Position numbers and translations under genes: made by a program. A stretch of 64,000 bases of DNA from Rhizobium redzepovicii (GTDB taxonomy: Bacteria; Pseudomonadota; Alphaproteobacteria; Rhizobiales; Rhizobiaceae). Shown here piece by piece: positions 7,510 through 16,655 of this stretch (position 1 is the first letter of the stretch; every line of letters starts with the position of its first letter). Where the stretch lies: NCBI RefSeq assembly GCF_019793435.1, contig NZ_JAILYH010000021.1:50245-114244 (forward strand), read 5' to 3'. Under the pieces are notes generated by a model. That model was not told where the DNA came from. It made no database searches and saw only the letters and a list, made by a program, of their open reading frames with translations.

Positions 7510-8661
7510 ATGGCACTGCACTTCGAAAAGGCCGAATTCGCAAGCCGGCTTGCGCGCCTCACCGAGAAGATGAAGGAAGAAAAGCTCGACGCCCTGCTGC
7601 TCTTCGCCCAGGAAAGCATGTACTGGCTGACCGGCTACGACACCTTTGGCTACTGCTTCTTCCAGACGCTGGTCGTCAAGAGCGACGGCACCATGGCGCT
7701 GCTGACCCGCTCGGCCGATCTTCGCCAGGCCAGGCATACCTCGATCCTCGACGACATCCATATCTGGGTCGACCGGGTCAACGCCGATCCGACGCTTGAC
7801 CTGAAGAACCTGCTGGTCGAGATGGATCTGCTCGGTGCCCGCATCGGCGTCGAATATGACACGCACGGCATGACCGGCCGTATCGCCCGCCTGCTCGACG
7901 CACAGCTGACCACCTTCGGCCAGATCACCGACGCGTCCTATCTCGTCAGTCGCCTGCGCCTTGTCAAAAGCCCGACCGAGGTTGCCTATGTCGAGCGCGC
8001 CGCCGTTCTCGCCGACGATGCGCTCGACGCCGCGATCCGGCTGACGAAGCCCGGTGCCGACGAGGCCGATATCCTCGCCGCCATGCAGGGCGCGATCTTT
8101 TCCGGCGGCGGCGACTATCCCGCCAACGAGTTCATCATCGGCTCCGGCGCCGATGCCCTGCTTTGCCGCTACAAGGCCGGCCGCCGCAAACTCGACGCCA
8201 GCGACCAGCTGACGCTCGAATGGGCCGGCGCTTACGCGCATTACCATGCCGCCATGATGCGCACGATCGTCATCGGCGAGCCGATGCAACGCCACCGCGA
8301 GCTCTATAATGCCTGCCGCGAAACCATCGAGGCGATCGAGACGGTGCTGAAGCCGGGCAACAGCTTCGGCGACGTCTTCGACATGCATGCCAGGATCATG
8401 GACGAACGCGGTCTTGCCCGGCACCGGCTGAACGCCTGCGGTTATTCGCTCGGCGCCCGCTTCTCGCCCTCCTGGATGGAGCATCAGATGTTCCATGTCG
8501 GCAATCCGCAGCCGATCGAGCCGAACATGTCGCTCTTCGTGCACATGATCATCGCCGATTCCGACACGGGCACGGCGATGACGCTCGGCCAGACCTATCT
8601 GACGACGGCGGATGCGCCGCGCGCGCTATCCCGCCATCCGCTCGATTTCATCGGTCTTTGA
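7510..8661 (+). CDS. M24-family metallopeptidase (Xaa-Pro aminopeptidase-like)
   Basis: 383 residues from the ATG at 7510; a GTG at 7501 is an alternative but sits too close to the AGGGAG RBS. An N-terminal creatinase domain (about 1-140) is followed by the pita-bread M24 domain. The domain is recognisable (TKPGADEADILAAMQGAIF, EFIIGSGADALLCRY, NACGYSLGARF), but several canonical metal-ligand motifs differ: SGADALLCRYK replaces the usual D-x-G region. The enzyme may therefore act on a non-peptide substrate or lack classical activity. It is coupled to pgeF. Confidence 0.85.
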   Translation: MALHFEKAEFASRLARLTEKMKEEKLDALLLFAQESMYWLTGYDTFGYCFFQTLVVKSDGTMALLTRSADLRQARHTSILDDIHIWVDRVNADPTLDLKNLLVEMDLLGARIGVEYDTHGMTGRIARLLDAQLTTFGQITDASYLVSRLRLVKSPTEVAYVERAAVLADDALDAAIRLTKPGADEADILAAMQGAIFSGGGDYPANEFIIGSGADALLCRYKAGRRKLDASDQLTLEWAGAYAHYHAAMMRTIVIGEPMQRHRELYNACRETIEAIETVLKPGNSFGDVFDMHARIMDERGLARHRLNACGYSLGARFSPSWMEHQMFHVGNPQPIEPNMSLFVHMIIADSDTGTAMTLGQTYLTTADAPRALSRHPLDFIGL

Positions 8662-8751
8662 CCGATGAGAATCCGGAATTGACAGACGCCCGCCGCCGCC
8701 CGCATAAATTCGGGCGGGGCTGATGCGATTGTGGGAAGGACGGATCAAGGG

Positions 8752-9573
8752 ATGACGCGAGCTGCGATTGTGCCCACGCTCCTGGTCTTCACGGCCCTGC
8801 TGACCGCCTGCAACACAACCGATGCACTGACACCGCAGGTCGATATCGGCGATTCCTCCGCGCGCGCGTCGTCGAGCCCGGTGACACAGAACGAGGCCGA
8901 GCGTCTGGCTGGTTCTCGCCAGCGGGCCTTCGCCCAAAGCTCCCAGCCGGGCGGCTACCATCCAGCTTACGATCAGTCGCAGCAGGCCTACAGGCCCGGC
9001 ACCGGCGCGCCGCCGACGACAATGCAGCAGCAGGCAGACGCCCTGTCGAGGAGCAGTTCCTCGCCGGCCGCCTCCGCCCCGATCGAGGAACAATCGCTGC
9101 CACCGCCGGCTTCCAGCGGTGAGCTTCCCGCACAACCGGCTCAGCCGCCCGCCGTACAACAGCCGCAACGGACCGCCGCCCTCAACACCGGCGCCTCCTC
9201 TGTGCGCGGCAACACCGTGCGCTTCTTGCCGATCATCGGCGCGCCGGTTCAGGCGGTGACCCCGCTGTCGCGTCAGCTTGGCGCCGAGGCGCGCGCGCAC
9301 GGGCTTTCCATCAAGAGCTCGACCGATGCGAGCAGCGATTACATCCTCAAAGGCTACCTCTCAGCCTTCAGCGACGACGGCAAGGTCACCGTGGTCTATG
9401 TCTGGGACATTCTCGACAGCGCCGGCGGCCGCCTGCACCGCATCCAGGGGCAGGAAAGCGTGCCGACGGCGGCGGCCGATCCCTGGGCTGGCGTTCCTGC
9501 CTCGGTGATGCAGCAGATCGGCTCGAAAACCATCGCGGAATTCTCCTCCTGGCGGCAGACGCGGGGTGGTTAG
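8752..9573 (+). CDS. Pro/Gln/Ser-rich lipoprotein of unknown function
   Basis: 273 residues from the ATG at 8752. The signal sequence TRAAIVPTLLVFTALLTAC ends in a lipobox (LTAC), so the mature protein should be lipidated at Cys after processing by Lgt and LspA. Residues about 30-150 are low-complexity and rich in Ser, Pro, Gln and Ala, probably an unstructured linker. The C-terminal 120 residues (TVRFLPIIGAPVQAVTPL, DYILKGYLSAFSDDGKVTVVYVWDI) look like a compact domain. No named family is assigned with confidence; it is likely anchored in the outer membrane. Confidence 0.85.
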   Translation: MTRAAIVPTLLVFTALLTACNTTDALTPQVDIGDSSARASSSPVTQNEAERLAGSRQRAFAQSSQPGGYHPAYDQSQQAYRPGTGAPPTTMQQQADALSRSSSSPAASAPIEEQSLPPPASSGELPAQPAQPPAVQQPQRTAALNTGASSVRGNTVRFLPIIGAPVQAVTPLSRQLGAEARAHGLSIKSSTDASSDYILKGYLSAFSDDGKVTVVYVWDILDSAGGRLHRIQGQESVPTAAADPWAGVPASVMQQIGSKTIAEFSSWRQTRGG

Positions 9574-9678
9574 TCACAAACTTTTCGCAAATATGAAAGC
9601 CTGTGGCGCCTTTGCCCTTGCATTCACGGGGAAGCTGGCTAAAAAGCGCGGCTATCAGCGCATAACGGGCGGACCAAA

Positions 9679-10611
9679 ATGAAGGTTTTCGCAGGCAATT
9701 CGAACCGGCAACTCGCCGAAGCGATCTGCACCTATCTCAACGTTCCCTTGGGGAGAGCCAGTGTTCGAAGGTTTGCCGATCAGGAAATCTTCGTGGAAAT
9801 CCAGGAAAATGTGCGCGGCGAGGACGTTTTCCTCGTGCAGCCCACCGCCTTCCCTGCCAACGACCACCTGATGGAACTGTTGATCATGATCGACGCGATG
9901 CGTCGTTCTTCAGCCCGCCGCATCACCGCGGTGCTTCCCTATTTCGGCTATGCGCGCCAGGATCGGCGCGCCTCAGGCCGCACACCGATCTCCGCGAAGC
10001 TGGTCGCGAACCTCATCACCGAAGCCGGCGCCGACCGGGTGATGACGCTCGATCTCCATGCCGGGCAGATCCAGGGCTTCTTCGATATACCCACGGACAA
10101 TCTCTTCGCCCTGCCTGTGCTGACGCGCGACATCAAGAGCCATTACGACCTCAGCAACGTTGTGGTCGTTTCGCCCGATGTCGGCGGCGTGGTTCGCGCC
10201 CGCGCGCTTGCCAAGCGGCTGGACTGTCTTCTGGCCATCGTTGACAAGCGTCGCGATCGGCCGGGTGAATCCGAAGTCATGAACATCATCGGCGATATCG
10301 CCGGCAAGGACTGCCTGCTGATCGACGACATCGTCGATTCCGGCGGCACGCTCTGCAACGCGGCCGACGCGATGCTCGCCAAGGGCGCAGCCAGCGTCAC
10401 CGCCTATATCACCCATGGCGTCCTTTCCGGCGGCGCGGTCACCCGCGTCACCTCCTCGAAGCTGCGCGAACTCGTCATCACGGATTCGATCCAGCCGACG
10501 ACGGCCGTGCTCTCGGCGCACAATATCCGCATCGTGACGACGGCGCCGCTGATCGGCGAAGCCATCAGCCGAACGGCCCAGGAAGAGTCCGTCTCCAGCC
10601 TCTTCGATTGA
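9679..10611 (+). CDS. prs: Ribose-phosphate pyrophosphokinase
   Basis: 310 residues, the normal length. Prs makes PRPP from ribose 5-phosphate and ATP, feeding purine, pyrimidine, His and Trp synthesis. Motifs: NVRGEDVFLVQPT, the ATP-binding flexible loop PYFGYARQDRRASGRTPI, DLHAGQIQGFFDIP, and the PRPP loop LLIDDIVDSGGT. It stands alone, with its own terminator immediately downstream. Two PRPP users, apt and trpE(G)-pathway genes, also lie in this window but are not linked. Confidence 0.97.
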   Translation: MKVFAGNSNRQLAEAICTYLNVPLGRASVRRFADQEIFVEIQENVRGEDVFLVQPTAFPANDHLMELLIMIDAMRRSSARRITAVLPYFGYARQDRRASGRTPISAKLVANLITEAGADRVMTLDLHAGQIQGFFDIPTDNLFALPVLTRDIKSHYDLSNVVVVSPDVGGVVRARALAKRLDCLLAIVDKRRDRPGESEVMNIIGDIAGKDCLLIDDIVDSGGTLCNAADAMLAKGAASVTAYITHGVLSGGAVTRVTSSKLRELVITDSIQPTTAVLSAHNIRIVTTAPLIGEAISRTAQEESVSSLFD

Positions 10612-10638
10612 AAAGAGCCGGCATTCGACCGGCTCTTT
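10612..10638 (+). terminator. Rho-independent terminator of prs
   Basis: The stem AAAGAGCCGG / CCGGCTCTTT with a 7-nt loop starts at the base after the prs stop codon and is followed by CAATTTCT. Confidence 0.8.
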
Positions 10639-10752
10639 CAATTTCTACATCGGATGGACCTGGCTATTACCGGGCATGCTCGCTGAACAGTATGAATTAC
10701 CCAGAATAAACCGCCCCGATCATTCGGCGAAGCTTGTCACATAAGGCGTAAA

Positions 10753-10773
10753 AAGCCGGCACAAGGCCGGCTT
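10753..10773 (-). terminator. Terminator of the leftward gene 10803-12341
   Basis: The stem AAGCCGGC / GCCGGCTT, read leftward, is followed by a run of T (complement of the AAAAA at about 10750-10754). It lies 30 bp past the leftward stop at 10803. Confidence 0.75.
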
Positions 10774-10802
10774 CATTAGTTTGTTATCATGACAGACAAC
10801 GC

Positions 10803-12341
10803 TCAAGGCTGCTGCGGCGACGCAGGTGCCGCATCCTGGCCCTGATCCTGCTCCTGGTCCTGCTCCAGCCCCTGATCCTGATCCGGAGCGTCCGGCCCCT
10901 TGACCACCTGTCCGTTAACGGCAACCGCGCCGTCGCGGCTGACGCTGATATCCCAGCGCGAGCGGCCGTCCGCATCGGTCTTGGCGAAGCCCTTCACCAT
11001 CATGATGCCGAAGGAAACCTGGTTGAGGTCGGGATCCGTCTTGGCAAGTTCCTGAACCGCGGCAATCGTCTTGTCGAGATCGCGGGCAAGGATGGTCGCC
11101 TCCATCGAATAGTCCTTCTCGGTGTCGACCCGTCCCTCGATCTTGCCGGTCACGTCGATGTCGTAGACATTCGACTTGGCGCTGATCATCGGAAAGTCGA
11201 CCGTGACCCGGCCGTCGCGGAAGAGCTTCTTGCCCATCTCCTCGCCGCTCGCCTCCGGCGCATTTTCCTTGAAATCCATCGCCATCAAGGCATCGCCAAA
11301 GCTGGCAAAGTCCAGATTCGGCACGGCAAGCTGCAGATCGAAGCTGGTCGGCATGAATGTCGAATAGCTTGGCGGCATCAGCGGACTGTCGAGGCTGATG
11401 TCATGCGCATTCATGCCGAAGCCGAAACGCATCGCGTCGCTCGGCCCGTCCATGGCCACGTTATAGCCGAACTGCTTGACGCCGCCATTGCCCATCTGAG
11501 TGCTGACGGTCAGATTGTTGACGCCAATCGTCTCGCTGAAGGAGGCGAGAAGCGGAAAGGCGTCCTTGAGTATCCCCTTCACCTTGGCGCTGTTTTCGGG
11601 GCTCAGTTCCTTCTCGTCGGCATGATCGAGAATGAATAAGACCATCTCGCGAATCTGCTTGGCCGGCAGAGCGTTTATCTTGGCTTCGACATCGATCGAG
11701 TCGGCGCGGATTTCGACGGGCGGCATTTGCGCGCCGGAGACCTGCTCGACGAAAGTCGATGCCGAGCCGCTGCCTACGATATCGATACGCCCGTTGCCGC
11801 CGGCACTGTCGGTCGAACTCAGCTTCTGATCCATGCTGGCGATGCTGGCGCTGACTTCTTCGGTCTCGGACTTGCTGGTGAGCTTGATGTCCTTGGCCGT
11901 GGCGGTGCTGGAGCGCAGATAGCTGATCGCCGGATCGAAGACTCCGGCATAGACAAGCGAAGCGATGGAGTAGGAGAAATCCGTCGGCTTTTCGTCGGGT
12001 CCTTTGAAATGGCCGGAGACATCAAACTTATTGTCGCCTTCGATGTTCCAGAGGCCGCTGTCGAGCGGTGTGGCAAAGGTCGAGAACGGCGTCAAACCGT
12101 TGATAGTGAATTTCGAAGGGTCAGCTTTGGAAAGCAGCTTTGCCAGATCGTAGATGATTTCGTAGCGCGTGCCCGCCGGATTGACGGTGATTAGGCCGCT
12201 CTTTGCCAGATCCTCGGGAAGCAGCTTCGTCAGGTTGCCCTTGAGCGCATCGGCGCCGTTCTGGTTGATCTCGACACCCTGGGCGGTGGTGACAAGGCAA
12301 AGTGCCAGCAAGCTCGTTGCCGTGACAAGTTTAAGACGCAT
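10803..12341 (-). CDS. Conserved secreted protein of unknown function, acidic Gln/Asp tail
   Basis: 512 residues from the ATG at 12341 (GAGGAG about 10 nt upstream). A signal peptide (MRLKLVTATSLLALCLVTTAQG) directs it to the periplasm or outer membrane. The body is rich in beta-type segments repeatedly mentioning lipid-barrel-like patterns (SYSIASLVYAGVFD, FGYNVAMDGPSDAMRFGFGM). It may belong to a rhizobial DUF2125/DUF945-like group, but I cannot assign the family. The last 30 residues are a low-complexity DQDQ/EQDQ tract followed by Pro/Gln. It is monocistronic, with its own terminator. Confidence 0.8.
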   Translation of the reverse strand: MRLKLVTATSLLALCLVTTAQGVEINQNGADALKGNLTKLLPEDLAKSGLITVNPAGTRYEIIYDLAKLLSKADPSKFTINGLTPFSTFATPLDSGLWNIEGDNKFDVSGHFKGPDEKPTDFSYSIASLVYAGVFDPAISYLRSSTATAKDIKLTSKSETEEVSASIASMDQKLSSTDSAGGNGRIDIVGSGSASTFVEQVSGAQMPPVEIRADSIDVEAKINALPAKQIREMVLFILDHADEKELSPENSAKVKGILKDAFPLLASFSETIGVNNLTVSTQMGNGGVKQFGYNVAMDGPSDAMRFGFGMNAHDISLDSPLMPPSYSTFMPTSFDLQLAVPNLDFASFGDALMAMDFKENAPEASGEEMGKKLFRDGRVTVDFPMISAKSNVYDIDVTGKIEGRVDTEKDYSMEATILARDLDKTIAAVQELAKTDPDLNQVSFGIMMVKGFAKTDADGRSRWDISVSRDGAVAVNGQVVKGPDAPDQDQGLEQDQEQDQGQDAAPASPQQP

Positions 12342-12530
12342 AGTCCGATTTCTCCTCAGCCGCTTTTTTGATTGCGGCATCCAAAGAGGGGAAGCGCGCC
12401 GATGTCAACCTCAGCCATAGCGGGACTGGTGATTTCGCCGCTTTGCGGGGCTGCGGAATTCGCAGCAGGCGCAAACATCGCCTTCCCGAACGCGGCATTC
12501 GGCTTGCCGCAAACATGCCTGATCCGCAAC

Positions 12531-12559
12531 TTGCGTTTCCGAGCGACTTATAATATAGG
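12531..12559 (+). promoter_or_regulatory. Probable rplY promoter
   Basis: TTGCGT (12531-12536) and TATAGG (12554-12559) are 17 bp apart, and an overlapping perfect TATAAT occurs at 12549-12554. Either hexamer would give a 5' leader of about 115-125 nt before rplY. Confidence 0.4.
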
Positions 12560-12596
12560 CCACCGGTCCGTGTAGACACCCTTGGAGGCAACGCGG

Positions 12597-12737
12597 ATGA
12601 GGATGGGGAAACCCGCCTCCGGTTCGACGGAACAAGGCTTTTGCCCGCCGACGAACTCTCCAAATAACCTCGAAAGGAATAGCCATGAGCCAGGAAACTT
12701 ACGAGCTCAAGGCCGAGGCGCGCGAACGGGTTGGTAA
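12597..12737 (+). CDS. Candidate upstream ORF overlapping the rplY start
   Basis: A 46-codon frame begins with ATG at 12597, 8 nt after a GGAGG ribosome binding site (12584-12588), and ends with TAA at 12735, 53 nt inside rplY in another frame. Its GGAGG sits in the left arm of a possible hairpin (GGAGGC 12584-12589 with GCCTCC 12615-12620), so access could be controlled by folding. The peptide has no recognised family and may simply be a byproduct of a structured leader. Its translation would compete with or be coupled to rplY. Confidence 0.3.
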   Translation: MRMGKPASGSTEQGFCPPTNSPNNLERNSHEPGNLRAQGRGARTGW

Positions 12738-13293
12738 GGGGTCCGCCCGTGAACTTCGCCGCAACGGTTTGATTCCCGCTGTCATCTATGGTGACAAGCA
12801 GGCCCCCATTGCCATCGCTCTCAACACCAATGAGGTGACGAAGCGCATTCATGCCGGTGGTTTCATGACCACCGTGGCGACGATCGAAGTCGACGGCAAG
12901 AAGTACAAGGTTCTGCCGAAGGACTACCAGCTCGATCCGGTCCGTGACTTCACGATGCATGTCGATTTTCTGCGCGTCTCCGGCAACACCCAGGTGACCG
13001 TTGAAATCCCGGTTCACTTCATCAACGAAGAGAAGTCCCAGGGCCTCAAGGTCGGCGGCGTTCTGAACATCGTTCGCCATGAAGTCGAAGTTCACTGCCC
13101 GGCCGATGCGATCCCGGAATTCTTCAACGTTGACCTCAGCGGTAAGAAGATCGGCGACAGCATCCATATTTCGGAAGTCACTCTTCCGAAGGGCGTCACC
13201 ACCGTGATCGACCGCGACTTCACGATCGCGACCATCATCGCTCCGGCTGCCGGCATCGACGAGAGCGCCGCGGAAGGCGAAGCCGAAGCCTGA
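12685..13293 (+). CDS. rplY: Ribosomal protein L25 with C-terminal CTC/TL5-type extension
   Basis: 202 residues, the long alphaproteobacterial form. The N-terminal 5S rRNA-binding domain contains ARERVGKGSARELRRNGLIPAVIYG; the C-terminal TL5-like domain contains VEIPVHFINEEKSQGLKVGGVLN. Its ATG has AAAGGAAT upstream. In many relatives rplY is directly followed by pth; here two signalling genes lie between them. L25 is known to regulate its own mRNA in E. coli, and the structured leader here could do the same. Confidence 0.96.
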   Translation: MSQETYELKAEARERVGKGSARELRRNGLIPAVIYGDKQAPIAIALNTNEVTKRIHAGGFMTTVATIEVDGKKYKVLPKDYQLDPVRDFTMHVDFLRVSGNTQVTVEIPVHFINEEKSQGLKVGGVLNIVRHEVEVHCPADAIPEFFNVDLSGKKIGDSIHISEVTLPKGVTTVIDRDFTIATIIAPAAGIDESAAEGEAEA

Positions 13294-13320
13294 TAGCTTC
13301 GACAACTTGCAAAGCATACG

Positions 13321-13355
13321 GCCCGCTTTCCCGTGAACTGGGAAGGCGGGCTTTT
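13321..13355 (+). terminator. Rho-independent terminator of rplY
   Basis: The stem GCCCGCTTTCCC / GGGAAGGCGGGC (one G-U pair) with a 7-nt loop is followed by TTTT. Confidence 0.85.
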
Positions 13356-13484
13356 CATTGCCCGGCAAGCCCCTGTTTCAGCAACATTTAACGTATTCAT
13401 GAAAGCATGCTTCGTCAGCTGCAAAGAAGCCCGCCTTAGCGCGCGACAGCAGATAAGGGTCGGCCTGGGGGAGTAGACGGAACC

Positions 13485-15836
13485 ATGAACAATTCCGTTG
13501 AGAACAGATTTTTTGGAATTGTTTGCGGAGCGCTGCTCGTCTTTGTCGCTCCCCTCTTTGTTCTCTTCCTTTTTCTTTCCTCGGAACGGGCCGACAAGGA
13601 AATCCGCGATCACATTTCCGTTCTCCTTGTCGCCAATGCCCAGGCGCTGGCAAAGCCGCTCTGGGATCTTGATGAGGAGAGCGTCACCCAGATCAGCGCG
13701 ACGGTCGTCTCCCAGGGCGCCATCGTCAAGGTCGAGGTGCGTGACCAGTCGGGTCAGCTCGACATCAGCCAGTCCACCATTCCGCGCTCCTTCGACGGCA
13801 AGCTCGTCCAGGTATCGCGCGCCATTATCTACAACACTGTCGACGGCCCGAAGAATCTCGGCAGCATCAGCGTCTACTATCCCGCGCTCGGCTTGTTTTC
13901 CGGCCTGAAGCAGGAAGAGGTCGTCTTCATCTCGATCTTCATCTTCGCCGTGCTGACCGTTTTCGGCACCGCGCTGATCGGCAACCGGTTCTTCGTCATC
14001 CAGCCGCTGATGCGGTTGACGGCAGCGATCGAGGCCACCCGGCAGCTCGGCTCCCGCCACCATGTCGACTGGCAGTCGAACGACGAGATGGGACGGCTTG
14101 CCCGCAGCTTCAACGAGATGCAGACCAAGCTCGAAAGCGAGGAGAAGGAGCTGAAATTCGCCCATCGCCGCGCCACCGACATCTATAATCTGACGCCTGC
14201 CATGCTCTTCTCGCTCGACGAGGAAGACCGCATCACCGCCGTCAGCGATTACTGGCTGCTTGCCACGGGTTATAACCGCGCCGCCGTCATCGGCCGCAAC
14301 TTCGCCGATCTCGTGACATCGACGACCCGCGACAAGTTCGTCAAGCGCCGCCAGGCCGAAAGCGGCATCGCCGTCACCGTCAAGTTCGTCTGCCTGGACG
14401 GCCGCACCATGGACGTCCTCATCATGGAGTCGGAGGCGGAAGCCGGCGCTCACGACCGCCTCTCGCTGTCGGTCATGACCGATGTGACCGAACTTAAGGC
14501 CTCCGAGGACCGCAACCACCGCCAGGCGATTACCGATCATTTGACCGGGCTGCTCAACCGCCAGGGCTTCGAAGCCGTGCTCGACAGCAAGATCGCCGCT
14601 GCCGACGCCGCCGGCCAGGAACTCGCCTGCCTCTTCGTCGATCTCGATCGCTTCAAGTGGATCAATGACAATATGGGTCATGCCGCCGGCGACATGGCGC
14701 TGATCGAACTCGTCGAGCGCCTGAAGACCTATCTCGCTCCCTCCGATGAGGCGGCCCGTCTCGGCGGCGACGAATTTGCCATCCTGCTGCCGGCGAAGGA
14801 CGCCGAAAAACGCGCCAGGATAATGTGCGAGCAGATCGCCTCGATCTTCGAAACGCCGTTTACGCCCGACATGCATCTGAGTGCTTCCGTCGGCATCGCC
14901 ATTTATCCGCATCATGCCGCAACCGCCGCCGAACTGCTGCAGAAATCCGACCTGGCAATGTATGCCAAGAAACGCGACGGCAAGAACGGCGCCCAGCTTT
15001 TCGACAACGCCATGCTCGACCGTGCCCGCAGCCGCGCCGAGATCGAGGCCAATATTGAATCCGGCCTCGTCGACAACTGGTTCGAGGCCCTCCTGCAGCC
15101 GATCGTCAATCTGAACGGCCGTGGCATTGCCGGTTTCGAAGCGCTAATGCGCCTCAACCATCCGCAGAAAGGCCTGATGCCGCCGGCCGAGATCATCAGC
15201 GTCGCCGAAGAGACGGCAAAAATCGTCCGCGTCGGCAATGTCATCATGGAAAAGGCGATCTGCAATCTCGCCAAAATCTCCCGCATATCAGGCATGCAGG
15301 ATACCTATCTCGCTATCAACTTCTCGCCCCTGCAGTTCGAGCCGGCGCTGCCGGCCCGGCTTGCAGCCATCGTCGGTCGCCATGGCATCCGGCCGGAGCG
15401 CATCGTCGTCGAGATCACCGAAGCCGTGCTGATGCACGACAACCCGCAGATCCGCATGATCGTCACCGAGCTTCGCCACTTCGGCTGCCGTATCGCGCTC
15501 GACGATTTCGGCACCGGCTATTCGTCGTTGAGCTACCTCAACCGCTTCCCTGTCGACATCATCAAGATCGACCAGTCCTTCACCCGCGCGATCAACGATG
15601 GCGACGACGACGTGCGCCAGAAGAGCCGCATGCTGATCGAAGGCATTACCACGCTCTCTCACAAGATGAACTGCACCGTCATCGCCGAGGGTATCGAGAC
15701 CGAAGAGGAATGCCGCACGCTCCATCAGATGGGTCTCGATTATGGCCAGGGCTACCTCTTCCATCGTCCGCAACACGCAGCCGTACTCATCGAAGAACTG
15801 ATGGCCTCGGAATCGGCCGTCGCCCGCGCCTCATAA
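13485..15836 (+). CDS. Membrane-bound GGDEF-EAL cyclic-di-GMP enzyme
   Basis: 783 residues. Two membrane helices (about 10-32 and 145-167) enclose a 110-residue periplasmic sensor, followed by HAMP (about 165-218), PAS (230-335), GGDEF (345-500) and EAL (515-770). The GGDEF motif (427-431) is intact. The inhibitory RxxD site is absent: the position reads A-P-S-D (418-421). The phosphodiesterase motifs EAL (552-554), EITE and DDFGTG (673-678) are all present, so both synthesis and breakdown of c-di-GMP are possible. The next gene, 14 bp downstream, encodes a periplasmic solute-binding protein, probably a partner for the sensor domain. Confidence 0.93.
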   Translation: MNNSVENRFFGIVCGALLVFVAPLFVLFLFLSSERADKEIRDHISVLLVANAQALAKPLWDLDEESVTQISATVVSQGAIVKVEVRDQSGQLDISQSTIPRSFDGKLVQVSRAIIYNTVDGPKNLGSISVYYPALGLFSGLKQEEVVFISIFIFAVLTVFGTALIGNRFFVIQPLMRLTAAIEATRQLGSRHHVDWQSNDEMGRLARSFNEMQTKLESEEKELKFAHRRATDIYNLTPAMLFSLDEEDRITAVSDYWLLATGYNRAAVIGRNFADLVTSTTRDKFVKRRQAESGIAVTVKFVCLDGRTMDVLIMESEAEAGAHDRLSLSVMTDVTELKASEDRNHRQAITDHLTGLLNRQGFEAVLDSKIAAADAAGQELACLFVDLDRFKWINDNMGHAAGDMALIELVERLKTYLAPSDEAARLGGDEFAILLPAKDAEKRARIMCEQIASIFETPFTPDMHLSASVGIAIYPHHAATAAELLQKSDLAMYAKKRDGKNGAQLFDNAMLDRARSRAEIEANIESGLVDNWFEALLQPIVNLNGRGIAGFEALMRLNHPQKGLMPPAEIISVAEETAKIVRVGNVIMEKAICNLAKISRISGMQDTYLAINFSPLQFEPALPARLAAIVGRHGIRPERIVVEITEAVLMHDNPQIRMIVTELRHFGCRIALDDFGTGYSSLSYLNRFPVDIIKIDQSFTRAINDGDDDVRQKSRMLIEGITTLSHKMNCTVIAEGIETEEECRTLHQMGLDYGQGYLFHRPQHAAVLIEELMASESAVARAS

Positions 15837-15849
15837 CGAAGGAGACGAG

Positions 15850-16566
15850 ATGATGAAAAAGCTCCTGCTTCTCGCATGCCTGGCGATGCCCTGCGCCGCG
15901 CATGCACAAACGGTGACCTTCACCACCGAGGATTATGCCCCCTTCAACTATCGCGACGGCAAGGAGATCAAAGGCGCGACCGTCGAGCAGGTCGAAAAGG
16001 TAATGGCCGCGATCGGCGTCGACTACACCATCGAGATCATGCCCTGGGCGCGCGCCTTCGGCCTCGCCCGCACCGCACCGATGACCTGCGTCTTCGCGAC
16101 CGCTCACAACAGCGCCCGCGACCCCCTGTTCAAATGGGTGGAGCCGCTGCTCATCGACCGCAACATCCTGATTACCCGCAAAGGCTCGGGCGTCATCGCC
16201 AGCAATCTGGACGAGGCGAAGAAATATACGATCGGCACGCAGCGCGAGGATTATACCGAGACGATCTTGAAGGAAAAGGGCTTCACCAAGCTGGATGTCG
16301 CCAGCGATTTCAACGCGACGCTGCGCAAGCTGCTCGGCGGGCGCATCGACATGATGCCGATTTCCGAACTTTATTTCGAAAAGCTCAAGGCCGACCAGCC
16401 GGTGGAAATGGTGACCGTGCTCTCCGCCCAGCCGATGAGCATTGCCTGCGAGAAGAGTTTTCCGGACGATCTGCGCGCCAGGATGCAGGCAGCCCTTAAC
16501 AAGCTGATCGCCGATGGCGACCAGAAGCAGATCTTCCAGAAATACGGCATGAACCTCTCGGAGTAA
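15850..16566 (+). CDS. Periplasmic solute-binding protein (SBP family 3)
   Basis: 238 residues. A signal peptide (MMKKLLLLACLAMPCAAHA, cut after AHA) is followed by a type II periplasmic binding fold of the amino-acid-binding family 3 (FTTEDYAPFNYRDGKEI, VEQVEKVMAAIGVDYTIEIMPW). No ABC permease or ATPase genes are adjacent. It lies 14 bp after the GGDEF-EAL gene, so it is more likely a ligand sensor for that protein than a transporter component. The ligand is unknown. Confidence 0.88.
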   Translation: MMKKLLLLACLAMPCAAHAQTVTFTTEDYAPFNYRDGKEIKGATVEQVEKVMAAIGVDYTIEIMPWARAFGLARTAPMTCVFATAHNSARDPLFKWVEPLLIDRNILITRKGSGVIASNLDEAKKYTIGTQREDYTETILKEKGFTKLDVASDFNATLRKLLGGRIDMMPISELYFEKLKADQPVEMVTVLSAQPMSIACEKSFPDDLRARMQAALNKLIADGDQKQIFQKYGMNLSE

Positions 16567-16655
16567 CGCTGCCGGCGGGCTTGCCCTTTCCGCTTGACTT
16601 TGGTCTCGTTTCCGGGTGGTGAACGTGGGCAAAAGTTAAGCGAGGACGACAGGCC

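Noticed and set aside
13092..14915. Leftward 607-codon open frame
   Set aside because: Antisense to rplY and the GGDEF-EAL gene; no family features.
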